Shown: positions 41,482-49,645 of the stretch, one piece after another
How positions within the stretch are numbered: position 1 is the first letter of the stretch
Layout: the number at the start of each line of letters is the position of its first letter
Source of the DNA: DSNY01 sp016861185
GTDB taxonomy: Bacteria > Pseudomonadota > Gammaproteobacteria > Burkholderiales > Burkholderiaceae_F
Reading direction: 5' to 3'
DNA length: 49,917 nucleotides
Assembly: GCA_030263275.1 (NCBI GenBank)
Contig: SZOR01000018.1
Location: 1 to 49,917, forward strand
Made by a program: the position numbers and the translations under genes
Notes under the pieces: generated by a model
The model's database searches: none
What the model was told of the DNA's origin: nothing
Seen by the model: only the letters and a program-made list of their open reading frames with translations

Positions 41482-42867
41482 CTACAGCTTCGGCGCCAGC
41501 TTGAAGCTGCCGTCCTTGGCGATGTCGATGTCGGCGTTCAGGAAGCCCGCCTTGTAGCCGGCGTCCTTGAGTTTGTGATACGCCATCTCGGCGCGGATGC
41601 CGGTCGAGCAGTGCGCGACGATGCGCTTGTCCTTCGGCAGTTCCTTCATGCGCGCGGCGAGCTCCTCGTCGGGGATCAGCACCGCGCCCTTGATCATGCC
41701 GGCGTTGGCTTCGTCCTGGTTGCGCACGTCGAGGATCAGCACGTCGGACGGCGTGTTGCTCGCGAGCTTGCGAAACTCGTCGGCGGGGATCGCGCCCGGT
41801 CGGGGTTTTGGCGCGTACGCGACCTTGGTCGCCGCCGGCACGCCGGACTCGATCGCGTAACCCGCGGCCTGCCAGCCGAGCAGTCCGCCCGCGATCACCT
41901 GCACGTTGGTCTGACCCGCCCTGACGAGCGCGCGCGCAGCGGCGACCGCATCGGCGCCGCCGCGGCCGTCGTAGACGATGATCGGCGCCTTGAGCTTCGG
42001 ATCCGGGAAGCTCTTGAGCTGCGTCCTGACCGCCTTCGCCGGGATGCCGACTGCGCCTTTGACATGACCCGCCGCCGCCTCTTCGGCGGAACGGACGTCG
42101 AGGATCACCGCGGGGATGTCCTTGTCGATGTACGCGGCCTTGACGAACTCCGGCGTGGTCGCGAGGTAGTCCTTCGTCTCCCATTCGGGAACACCCTCGT
42201 GATAGACCTTGGTGTTCGTGTAGCCGAGCGCGATCGCCTTGCGTTGCGACAGCGGGCTCATCTGGCAGGTCACGCCCTGGCAGAAGAAGACGAGCAGCGC
42301 GTTCTTGTCCGCGGACAGGCGTCCGACGACCTTGTCCCACGCCGGATACGGCACGTTGACGGCGCCGGGGATCGTGCCCTGCTGGAAGCGGGGCAGCGGG
42401 CGCGAGTCGATCAGCATGAAGTTGCCCGCACCCTGATCCACCAGTTTGCGCACGAACGCGTAGTCGACGAGGTCCTGTTTGGCGACCTTGACCGGCCCCT
42501 TGAAGCGGATCTCGGTCGCCCACTTCTGGCCGTCGCGCTCGACGAACGCGATGCGCGTCTCGTGGTTCTTGCGCACGTCGCGCAGGTGCTCGACCTTCTT
42601 CGCGTCGCCGGCGTCGACGACTTTCAGCGTCTTCTCGTCGAAGCGGACGATCTCCTTCGCGGCGTCGATGCCGAGCTGGATCGACTGCGACTTGAAGGCG
42701 ACGTTCTCGAAGTATCCGCTGACCACGCCCGGCTCGGGCTTGTGGCAGTTGTTGCAGACCGCCGGCTGCGTGGCCTTCGGCGCCGGCTGCGCTCCTGCGA
42801 TGACGGGCAGCAGGGCCGCGGTCGCAGCCAGCACGATCGGCACGAAGGATCCGGTGTTTCTCGTCAT
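41482..42867 (-). CDS. periplasmic protein with a c-haem motif and three rhodanese domains
   Basis: A 461-residue exported protein. Signal peptide residues 1-26 (ending VIAGA). A single haem-attachment motif C38-N-N-C41-H42 lies in an N-terminal domain (30-130). Three rhodanese domains follow: domain 1 (about 133-235) with C196 in FFCQGVTC; domain 2 (about 240-340) with Asp300 where the catalytic Cys belongs; domain 3 (about 358-455) with C420 in AHCSTGIRAEM. Sulfur transfer near the membrane oxidoreductase is likely. It is the last gene of that operon, 52 bases after the NrfD-like gene. Confidence 0.88.
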   Translation of the reverse strand: MTRNTGSFVPIVLAATAALLPVIAGAQPAPKATQPAVCNNCHKPEPGVVSGYFENVAFKSQSIQLGIDAAKEIVRFDEKTLKVVDAGDAKKVEHLRDVRKNHETRIAFVERDGQKWATEIRFKGPVKVAKQDLVDYAFVRKLVDQGAGNFMLIDSRPLPRFQQGTIPGAVNVPYPAWDKVVGRLSADKNALLVFFCQGVTCQMSPLSQRKAIALGYTNTKVYHEGVPEWETKDYLATTPEFVKAAYIDKDIPAVILDVRSAEEAAAGHVKGAVGIPAKAVRTQLKSFPDPKLKAPIIVYDGRGGADAVAAARALVRAGQTNVQVIAGGLLGWQAAGYAIESGVPAATKVAYAPKPRPGAIPADEFRKLASNTPSDVLILDVRNQDEANAGMIKGAVLIPDEELAARMKELPKDKRIVAHCSTGIRAEMAYHKLKDAGYKAGFLNADIDIAKDGSFKLAPKL

Positions 42868-42919
42868 GATTCACTCTCCAGCAGGTTGCATTGAAAACCC
42901 GAGGCCGCGCGCTGCGGTG

Positions 42920-43969
42920 TCAGCGCGCGGCGGCCTGAACGATCTCGCTCATCTGTCCGGCGTTGACCATCAGCCAGCGCAGCGTGTAGCCGCCGGCCAG
43001 CACGAGCACGGCGGGCACGATCGTGTGCGGGATGCGGTGTGCCAGCTCGAGTCCCTGCAGCGCGAGCGGCACCAGGATGCCGAGCACGACCAGTACGCCC
43101 CAGAAGGCGAACGCGAACCTGCCGCTCATCAGCAGATCGAACGCCGCGGCGTGCGACGCGGTCGCCGTCGCGAGGCCGATCAGCAGCAGGCCCAGCATCA
43201 GCAGCTCGACCGCGAGGAAGCCGATGTCGGCGCGGATCAGCGCGTTCGCGGTTCCCTTTTCTGGAGGCTCCTTGCCGAGCAGTTGGATCAGCGCGCCGAG
43301 CGCGCCGCCGATCAGGCCCTGCGGCGCGGGCCGCCGCGGTCGCAGCAGCGCCGCCAGCAGATGCAGCAGCGCCGCGCCGGCCGACAGCCCCGACACGAGG
43401 AACAGCGGGCCGAGGATCGAGACGTTCCACAGCGGCCGCGCGACCATCGTCGACAGCAGGATGCCGGTGTAGATGCCGAGCGCCACGCCCAGCACGATGT
43501 TGATCCACGCGAGCAGCCGCAGGGTGTGCGCCGACGCGAGCAGCACGTCGGACCAGCGCGCGAGCTGCGGCACGCGCTGCCCGAGCCACGGCCACGCTTC
43601 GGGCAGCCGGATCAGCGCCGATACCAGCAGCAGCGGGTAGACGATGATCAGCACCCACGAGCCCCAGGACATCGGCGAAGCCGGCTCGAAGGTCAGGTAC
43701 ACGGCCCACACGTACAGCTTGTGCGCGAGGTCGAGGAACAGCGCCAGCATGCCGAGGTTCAGCAGCATGAACGCGGCGATCGGCGCGTGCAGCGAGAAGT
43801 AGCCCTTCGGGTCCTCGCCGCGCGCCAGCCGCAGCAGCGCGATGCCGCCGAGGATCATCAGGCCGGCGACGATGCCGCCGACGAAGAGGTACAGCGGGAT
43901 CTCCCAGCTCCACACCGACAGATGCGGGTCCACCAGCGGGTTGTGCCGGGTGGTCGTGATCTCGAGCAT
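42920..43969 (-). CDS. NrfD/PsrC-like membrane anchor subunit
   Basis: A 349-residue inner-membrane protein with about eight to nine hydrophobic helices. The start (PHLSVWSWEIPLYLFVGGIVAG) and the loop EDPKGYFSLHAPIAAFML are typical of NrfD/PsrC subunits, which exchange electrons with the quinone pool. It lies 15 bases downstream of the FeS subunit gene. It has no haem motifs. Confidence 0.92.
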   Translation of the reverse strand: MLEITTTRHNPLVDPHLSVWSWEIPLYLFVGGIVAGLMILGGIALLRLARGEDPKGYFSLHAPIAAFMLLNLGMLALFLDLAHKLYVWAVYLTFEPASPMSWGSWVLIIVYPLLLVSALIRLPEAWPWLGQRVPQLARWSDVLLASAHTLRLLAWINIVLGVALGIYTGILLSTMVARPLWNVSILGPLFLVSGLSAGAALLHLLAALLRPRRPAPQGLIGGALGALIQLLGKEPPEKGTANALIRADIGFLAVELLMLGLLLIGLATATASHAAAFDLLMSGRFAFAFWGVLVVLGILVPLALQGLELAHRIPHTIVPAVLVLAGGYTLRWLMVNAGQMSEIVQAAAR

Positions 43970-43984
43970 CGTGACTCCTCGCGA

Positions 43985-44524
43985 CTACGTCAGATAGAAC
44001 ACGCGCGGCTTGGTGCCGGCCTCGGGCAGCAGCGTGTGCCACTTGCGCGTGCGCAGCAGTCGGCTCACCTCGGCTGCCGGATCGTCGAGGTCGCCGAAAA
44101 CCATGCAGTGCGTCGGGCACACCGACACGCAGGCGGGGTCCTTGCCTTCCTTGACGCGGTGATCGCAGAACGTGCACTTGTCGGCGTAGCCCTTCGGATG
44201 CACGTAACGCGCGCCGTACGGACAGGCCGCCACGCACGCCTTGCAGCCGATGCAGCGGCTGGCGTTGACCTTGACGATGCGGCCGAGGTCGGACACGTGG
44301 CTGGCGCCGGTCGGGCAGCAGGTCACGCACGGCGGGTTGTCGCAGTGGTTGCAGCGCTCCGAGCGGATTTCCATCGCGAGATTCGGAAACTCGCCGCGCA
44401 CCTCGGTCGTGATCCAGTCGCGCGCGTAGCCGACCGGAACGTCGTTCTCGGTCTGGCACGCGACGACGCAGTCCATGCAGCCGACACACTTGCGCGTGTC
44501 GATGACCATTCCAAAGCGCGCCAT
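43985..44524 (-). CDS. four-cluster [4Fe-4S] ferredoxin subunit (PsrB-like)
   Basis: A 179-residue electron-transfer subunit with 17 cysteines. Ferredoxin motifs lie at C13-C16-C19-C23, C58-C61-C66-C70, C91-C94-C97-C101 and C117-C120-C132-C136, enough for four [4Fe-4S] clusters. It passes electrons between the molybdenum subunit and the NrfD-like membrane subunit. It has no signal peptide, so it would be exported by hitch-hiking with the Tat-dependent catalytic subunit. It follows that gene with no gap. Confidence 0.95.
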   Translation of the reverse strand: MARFGMVIDTRKCVGCMDCVVACQTENDVPVGYARDWITTEVRGEFPNLAMEIRSERCNHCDNPPCVTCCPTGASHVSDLGRIVKVNASRCIGCKACVAACPYGARYVHPKGYADKCTFCDHRVKEGKDPACVSVCPTHCMVFGDLDDPAAEVSRLLRTRKWHTLLPEAGTKPRVFYLT

Positions 44525-46726
44525 TCAAGCCTCTTTCACGAACGTCACGAAGTTGCCGTGGATGCTGGTGCCGCCCATCAGCGGATCGGTCTGGTAGCGC
44601 GTGGTCAGTTGCGCCGCGCTCGCGCCTTTCAGATACGCGCTCTTCAGCATCGGGTTGGTGTGGCCGAAGCCGTAGACCATGTAGACGGTGTCCGGCCGGA
44701 TGCGCTGCGTCGCTTTCACGCGCACGCGGTTGCTGACGACGCCGTCCTGGTTCCTGAGCTTCACGTACTGGCCGTTCGCCAGACCCAGCTTGTGCGCGGT
44801 CGCGCCGTTGACCCAGATCTCGTTCTCGCGCATCGCATCGCCGAGCAGCGGGTTGCTCTGCGTGCGGCTGAAGGTATGCACCGGCGCGCGCCCCGTGATC
44901 AGGCGGAAGTAGCCCGCGGGCGCGGCCGGGTGCCGCGTGTACTTCGGCACCGGATCGAAGCCCTTGTCCTTGAGCTGGTCGGAATAGAACTCGACCTTGC
45001 CCGACGGCGTGTCGAACGAAAGCTCGAGCCCCTCTTCGACGGTCGTCGGCTGCCTGGGACCCAGGATGATCCCTTCGCGCCTGAGCTTGTCCCAGTCGTA
45101 ACCGGACTTCTCGATGCGCGCGCGCAGGTACTGCTCGATGTCGTCGAACGGCATCGACTGCGGGATGCCGAGCTTGCCGGCGAGTTGCTTGGCGATCCAC
45201 CAGCCGGGCTTCTGGTCGTGCGGCGCCGGCATCACCGGCTGCCGCAGCGCGATCCAGCCGCGCCGGCCCCAGCCGGCGAGCAGCTCGTCGTAGCGCTCGA
45301 GGAACGTGACTTCGGGCAGCACGACGTCGGCGTAGCCGGCGATTTCGCTCGGCACCGTGTCGATCACGACCAGCAGGTCGAGCGCGTCGATCGCCTTCAG
45401 CGTTTCGGCCTGGTTCGGCAGCGCCTGCACGATGTTCGACGAATAGACGAACCAGCCCTTGATCGGATACGGCTGGCCCGTCAGCGTCGTTTCGCGGATG
45501 CCGGTGGTCACCGCTTCGTCGGCGAACGGATAGCGTTCGCGGTTCGGGTTGTCCGCCAGCGGTTTGTTCGACTCCGGATAGGGCGGCAGCGGATAACCCG
45601 CGACCTTGATCCCCGCCTGCGAGAACAGCCCGCCTTTGCGGCCCCAGCTTCCGAGCAGCGCGTTGAGCAGCGCGACCGCGCGGCTGCGCTGCGCATCGTC
45701 GCCGTACCAGTTGACGCGGCGGCCCGGGTGCACGATCACCGCGGGACTCGCTTTCGCCATCTCCAGCGCGGTGGCGCGGATCGTCTCGGCCTTGATGTCG
45801 GTCTCGGCTTCGGCCCACTGCGGCGTGTACTGGCGGATCTCCTGCACGAACTTGTCGAAACCCTTGCCGTACCTGTCGACGAAGGCCCTGTCGTAGCGGC
45901 CCTCGTTGACCAGCACGTTGCACCACGCGAGGACGAGCACCATGTCGGTGCCGGGCTTGATCGGCAGCCAGTACTTCGCCTTGCTCGCCGCCACCGAAAA
46001 GCGCGGGTCGACGACGATGATCGGAATGCGCCGCTCGACCGCCTGCGCGAATTCCTGCACCTGCGAGTTGTGCATGTTCTCGCCGAGGTGCGAGCCGATC
46101 AGCACCAGGCAGTCGGTGTTGGCGATGTCGGTCGGCTCGGGCGAACCGAGCCCGGTGCCGAAGGTCAGCGCGAAGCCCACGTCGCGCGGCCCGCGGCATT
46201 GCGCGAACGACGGTCCGGCGAAGTTGGTCGCGCCCCAGCTCTTCAGCACGTGCTGGATGAAGCGCACGCCGACGCCGTGATTGAACATCGCGACCGACTC
46301 GGGCCCGTACTGCGCCTTGATCCTGTTCATGCGCTCGGCGATGAAGGCGAGCGCCTCGTCCCAGCTCGCGGCCTGCCACTGCTCCTTGCCGCGTTCGCCC
46401 TTGCGGATCAGCGGCCTCTGCAGACGATCGGGGTCGTAGTAGGCGCCGACCGCACCGGTGCCGCGCGGGCACAGCCGGCCGCGGCTTTGCGGATCGAGCG
46501 GATTGCCTTCGAACTTCCACAGTCGGCCGTCGCGCACGTACGCGACGCCGCCGCAGCGCCAGAAGCACATCTCGCAGAACGTCGGCGTGGCCGTCACGCC
46601 CTTCGCGGCCGGTGCACCGGCGGCGATGACTTGCGCGATCGGCGGCAGTTGCGTCGCCGCCGCGGCCGCACCGAACGTGGTCGCCGAGATCTTCAGGAAT
46701 CGCCGGCGCGTCAGGGTTTGCGTCAT
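44525..46726 (-). CDS. molybdopterin oxidoreductase catalytic subunit (polysulfide/thiosulfate reductase type)
   Basis: A 733-residue bis-MGD enzyme of the DMSO reductase family. The Tat signal TRRRFLK starts at residue 6, so it folds before export. The [4Fe-4S] site is C51-x2-C54-x3-C58-x27-C86. A cysteine in FAQCRGPRD (C177) stands where the Mo ligand is expected. Length and layout match PhsA/PsrA-type enzymes. With the FeS and NrfD subunits it forms a membrane complex; the adjoining rhodanese genes argue for a sulfur substrate. Direction (reduction or oxidation) cannot be told. Confidence 0.9.
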   Translation of the reverse strand: MTQTLTRRRFLKISATTFGAAAAATQLPPIAQVIAAGAPAAKGVTATPTFCEMCFWRCGGVAYVRDGRLWKFEGNPLDPQSRGRLCPRGTGAVGAYYDPDRLQRPLIRKGERGKEQWQAASWDEALAFIAERMNRIKAQYGPESVAMFNHGVGVRFIQHVLKSWGATNFAGPSFAQCRGPRDVGFALTFGTGLGSPEPTDIANTDCLVLIGSHLGENMHNSQVQEFAQAVERRIPIIVVDPRFSVAASKAKYWLPIKPGTDMVLVLAWCNVLVNEGRYDRAFVDRYGKGFDKFVQEIRQYTPQWAEAETDIKAETIRATALEMAKASPAVIVHPGRRVNWYGDDAQRSRAVALLNALLGSWGRKGGLFSQAGIKVAGYPLPPYPESNKPLADNPNRERYPFADEAVTTGIRETTLTGQPYPIKGWFVYSSNIVQALPNQAETLKAIDALDLLVVIDTVPSEIAGYADVVLPEVTFLERYDELLAGWGRRGWIALRQPVMPAPHDQKPGWWIAKQLAGKLGIPQSMPFDDIEQYLRARIEKSGYDWDKLRREGIILGPRQPTTVEEGLELSFDTPSGKVEFYSDQLKDKGFDPVPKYTRHPAAPAGYFRLITGRAPVHTFSRTQSNPLLGDAMRENEIWVNGATAHKLGLANGQYVKLRNQDGVVSNRVRVKATQRIRPDTVYMVYGFGHTNPMLKSAYLKGASAAQLTTRYQTDPLMGGTSIHGNFVTFVKEA

Positions 46727-46837
46727 CTCAGGAACTCCGCCTTTCGCTTTCGACCGCTGCGGCGCTTTCGCATCCGCGCCTCGGCCGACTTGTGCAACTC
46801 GTGCAGCCGAACTTTGATGCGCACGCGCGGCGCGAAC

Positions 46838-46851
46838 TTGACTCAGAACAA
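46838..46851. promoter_or_regulatory. possible FNR/ANR-like site upstream of the oxidoreductase operon
   Basis: TTGACTCAGAACAA matches TTGAT-N4-ATCAA at 8 of 10 positions. It lies 112 bases before the catalytic-subunit start, a workable distance. The 392-base gap 46727-47118 shows no convincing gene; it must contain divergent promoters. Confidence 0.35.
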
Positions 46852-47118
46852 GATCGACTCCGCGGCGAAAGCCGCTTCGCCGCGCGATGCGCGTTGGATC
46901 AAGAAGGCGCGCGGGCGCGCGGCGAATGTGCGCAAGATCACAGAGGCCGCGGCGCGCCGCGCCGTCACGGCGGGCGTAACACGTAGAGAAACCGCTCGAA
47001 ATCCGCGCGCGGTCGAGCGCGCTCAGGCAGCGGTGATCGGGCGCGGACTTGATCGAGCGCAGCAGGCCGAAGGCCGCGGCGCGGGATCATTGCCGCACCT
47101 TTCCGGATGGAGTGCGCA

Positions 47119-47646
47119 ATGAGACTCGTTCGTTTGACCCTGGCCGCGGCGATCGCCGCCGGCTTCGCCCTGCCGGCCGCCGCCGAAAGGCCGATGCCCG
47201 TGGCCACGCCCGTCGAACAGGCGGTGCTGGTCAAGTTCGTCAACGCCTACATGAGCGGCCTGCCGGACAACGACTGGTACGACGTGATGGCCGATGACGT
47301 GTTCAAGCGCATCAAGTCGGGGGCGAAGGACTTCATCGTCGTCGACGTTCGCGTGCCGAAGAACAAGAAGTACGACGCCGGCCACATCCCCGGCGCGATC
47401 TTCATCGGCGCGCCCGACATCGCGAAGCCCGAAAGCCTCGCGCTGCTGCCGAAGGACAAGGACGTCATCGTCCACTGCGACACCGGCCAGCAGCAGAACA
47501 AGGCGGTGACCGCGCTGCGGCTGCTGGGCTACAGGGCCTATTCGATGAAGTGGGGCTACATGGCGTGGCAGCCCGCGCCGCCGACCGCGCTGACGCTCGA
47601 AGAAATCAAGAAGTCGATCACGGCCGGCTATCCGGTCGAGAAGTAA
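47119..47646 (+). CDS. exported single-domain rhodanese
   Basis: A 175-residue periplasmic protein. The signal peptide ends at AAAER (about residue 22). One rhodanese domain (about 50-165) has D75-V-R and YDAGHIPGAIFI, with catalytic C120 in VHCDTGQQQNKA. ATG 47119 with GGAG upstream is chosen over the ATG at 47107. It is divergent from the molybdenum enzyme operon and probably handles the same sulfane sulfur. Confidence 0.9.
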   Translation: MRLVRLTLAAAIAAGFALPAAAERPMPVATPVEQAVLVKFVNAYMSGLPDNDWYDVMADDVFKRIKSGAKDFIVVDVRVPKNKKYDAGHIPGAIFIGAPDIAKPESLALLPKDKDVIVHCDTGQQQNKAVTALRLLGYRAYSMKWGYMAWQPAPPTALTLEEIKKSITAGYPVEK

Positions 47647-47677
47647 CGCGCATCCACGGCAACGCGCCCGCATCGCG

Positions 47678-48211
47678 ATGTCCCTGCCCGAGCGATTGAC
47701 CGCAACGCTCGCCGCGCCGCGCGTCGGCCGCCTGGTTGCCGCCGGCGCGGGGCTCGCCGCGCTGTTGCTGGTTGTCGCGGCGGTCGCGCTGACCGAGTGG
47801 CTGCAACTGAATCCGTGTCCGCTGTGCATCTTCCAGCGCGTGCTGGACCTGGCGCTCGCCGCGTTGCTCCTCGGCGCGGCGGCCTTGCCCGCACGGGCGC
47901 GCGCGATGCGCGGTCTGTTCGCGGCGGCGCTGCTCGTCGCCAGCGCCGGCGTGGCGGTCGCCGGCTATCAGAGCTGGATCCAGTTTTCGCCGCCTCAGCT
48001 TTCGTGCGGCCCGGCGGCGCAGGGACCGATCGAGCAACTCGTCGCCTGGCTCGGTGAACGGGTGCCGCTGCTTTTCCTCGCGACCGGGTCCTGCGAAAGC
48101 ACCGAACTGTCGATCCTCGGACTGTCGCTCGCGAACTGGTCGCTCGTCGCGTATCTCGCGCTCGCTTCGACGATCGTTCTGCTGCTGCGCGCGCAACGGC
48201 GCGCGGCGTAG
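47678..48211 (+). CDS. DsbB-like disulfide bond formation protein
   Basis: A 177-residue inner-membrane protein with four hydrophobic helices. It has the two functional cysteine pairs: C47-P-L-C50 at the first periplasmic loop (LNPCPLCIFQR) and C110/C139 in the second. DsbB reoxidises DsbA and passes electrons to quinone. Length is normal. No dsbA is adjacent; it follows the rhodanese gene by 31 bases and precedes the thioredoxin-like membrane protein gene. Confidence 0.92.
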   Translation: MSLPERLTATLAAPRVGRLVAAGAGLAALLLVVAAVALTEWLQLNPCPLCIFQRVLDLALAALLLGAAALPARARAMRGLFAAALLVASAGVAVAGYQSWIQFSPPQLSCGPAAQGPIEQLVAWLGERVPLLFLATGSCESTELSILGLSLANWSLVAYLALASTIVLLLRAQRRAA

Positions 48212-48236
48212 CCGATCCGTACCGGGCCGGCCGTCG

Positions 48237-49466
48237 ATGCAAGGCTGGGCCGCAGCTCCGAGTCCGCGCGCGCCCGGTTTCGTCCGCGCGTTGCTCGCGG
48301 CCTGCGCGCTCCTGCTCGCGAGCGCCGCGATCGCGCAGCGCACGGTCGACGTCTACGCGTTCGTCGCCAACGGCTGCCCGCACTGCGAGAAGGCGCTCGC
48401 CTTTCTCGGGCGCGAAGCCGCGCAACGCGCCGGCGTGCGCGTACATGCGCTGGAGCTGACGCGCGGCGCGCGCAACGTCGACGTGCTTGTCGCGGTGGCG
48501 CGCAAGCTCGGCGTCGACGACTCGGCCGTGCCGTTCATCGTGATCGGCGAACGGGTCTTCGTCGGTTATCTCGACGACCGCACGAGCGGCGCGGCGTTGC
48601 GCGGGCAGATCGACGCCTGCCTCGCGCACGGTTGCCGCGATATCGTCGGCCCGCTGCTTGCGCAGGCGCCGCACGGAGCGGCGCCCGAGGAAACCGGACC
48701 GCCCGCAGGTCCGCAGCCCGAGACGATCCACGTACCGCTGCTCGGTGAAATCGGACTGCGTTCGCTGTCGCTGCCGGCGCTGACGGTGCTGCTGGCGGGG
48801 CTCGACGGCTTCAATCCGTGCGCGATGTGGACGCTCGTCTTCCTCATCGGACTGCTGCTCGGCATGCAGGATCGGGTGCGCATGTGGGCGCTCGGCACGA
48901 CCTTCGTCGCCGCCTCGGCGTTCGTCTATTTCCTGTTCATGGCGGCGTGGCTGAACCTGCTGCTGCTCCTCGGCAGCGTCGCGTGGGTGCGCGCGGCGAT
49001 CGGTGTGGTCGCCATCGCCGGCGGACTCTATTACCTGCGCGAGTACGTGCTGAACAAGGAGGCGGTGTGCAAGGTCACCGCGCCGCAGGCGCGGCGCCAG
49101 GTGTTCGAGCGTCTGCGTGAGCTCGCCTCGGAGCGGCGCTTCCTGATCGCGGCGGGCGGCATCGTGCTGCTCGCCTTCGCGGTGAATCTGGTCGAGGCCG
49201 TGTGCTCGGCCGGCATCCCGGCCGTCTACACGCAGCTGCTCGCCATGAACGCGTTATCGCCAACCGCGTACTACGCGTACCTCGCGCTGTACATCGCCGT
49301 GTTCATGCTCGACGACCTGATCGTTCTCGTCGCGGCGATGAAGACGTTGCAGTTCGTCGGGCTCGGGACGAAATACACGCGCGCATCGAATCTCGTCGGC
49401 GGCGCGCTGCTGCTCGCGCTCGGCGCGGTGCTGCTGCTGCGGCCGGCGTGGTTGATGTTCGGGTGA
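48237..49466 (+). CDS. thioredoxin/glutaredoxin-like domain fused to a DsbD-like membrane domain
   Basis: A 409-residue protein. A signal peptide or anchor (residues 12-33) is followed by a periplasmic redox domain with C47-P-H-C50 (VANGCPHCEKAL) and cis-Pro in SAVPFIVIG. From about residue 180 there are six or seven hydrophobic helices with cysteines in FNPCAMW and EAVCSAGIP, as in CcdA/DsbD electron carriers. It could move reducing equivalents from cytoplasmic thioredoxin to the periplasm. It follows dsbB by 25 bases. Confidence 0.87.
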   Translation: MQGWAAAPSPRAPGFVRALLAACALLLASAAIAQRTVDVYAFVANGCPHCEKALAFLGREAAQRAGVRVHALELTRGARNVDVLVAVARKLGVDDSAVPFIVIGERVFVGYLDDRTSGAALRGQIDACLAHGCRDIVGPLLAQAPHGAAPEETGPPAGPQPETIHVPLLGEIGLRSLSLPALTVLLAGLDGFNPCAMWTLVFLIGLLLGMQDRVRMWALGTTFVAASAFVYFLFMAAWLNLLLLLGSVAWVRAAIGVVAIAGGLYYLREYVLNKEAVCKVTAPQARRQVFERLRELASERRFLIAAGGIVLLAFAVNLVEAVCSAGIPAVYTQLLAMNALSPTAYYAYLALYIAVFMLDDLIVLVAAMKTLQFVGLGTKYTRASNLVGGALLLALGAVLLLRPAWLMFG

Positions 49467-49494
49467 GGAGGGGTAGTAGGCGTTGCGCCGTCGA

Positions 49495-49616
49495 AATCCC
49501 CCCTGCCCCCCTTTTTCAAAGGGGGGTCCGGAGCTCGCGCTTGCGCGAGGGCTTCGCGTTGAAGCAACCCAGCCCCCTTTGAAAAGGGGGCCGCGCGCGC
49601 AGCGCGCGGGGGGATT
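49495..49616. repeat. nested inverted-repeat (MITE-like) intergenic element
   Basis: Outer arms AATCCCCCC (49495-49503) and GGGGGGATT (49608-49616) enclose two inner hairpins: CCCCCCTTT/AAAGGGGGG (49506-49526) and CCCCCTTT/AAAGGGGG (49573-49590). The element fills most of the 179-base gap. It resembles a dispersed proteobacterial intergenic repeat and could act as a two-way terminator between these convergent genes. Confidence 0.8.
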
Positions 49617-49645
49617 CCTCCGCTCACGCCAAGCGCGCTTCTCGA

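Noticed and set aside
46792..47118. Short plus-strand frames between the Mo enzyme and rhodanese genes
   Set aside because: Composition is Arg-rich with no recognisable pattern, no good ribosome-binding site, and the region must hold divergent promoters.
42479..47122. A 1547-codon open frame on the plus strand across the Mo enzyme operon
   Set aside because: It is antisense to four recognised genes, Arg/His/Asp-rich and of no family. Long antisense frames are expected at this G+C content. The same applies to open frames antisense to copA (24248-27304, apart from merR) and to the envelope operon (30814-34416).
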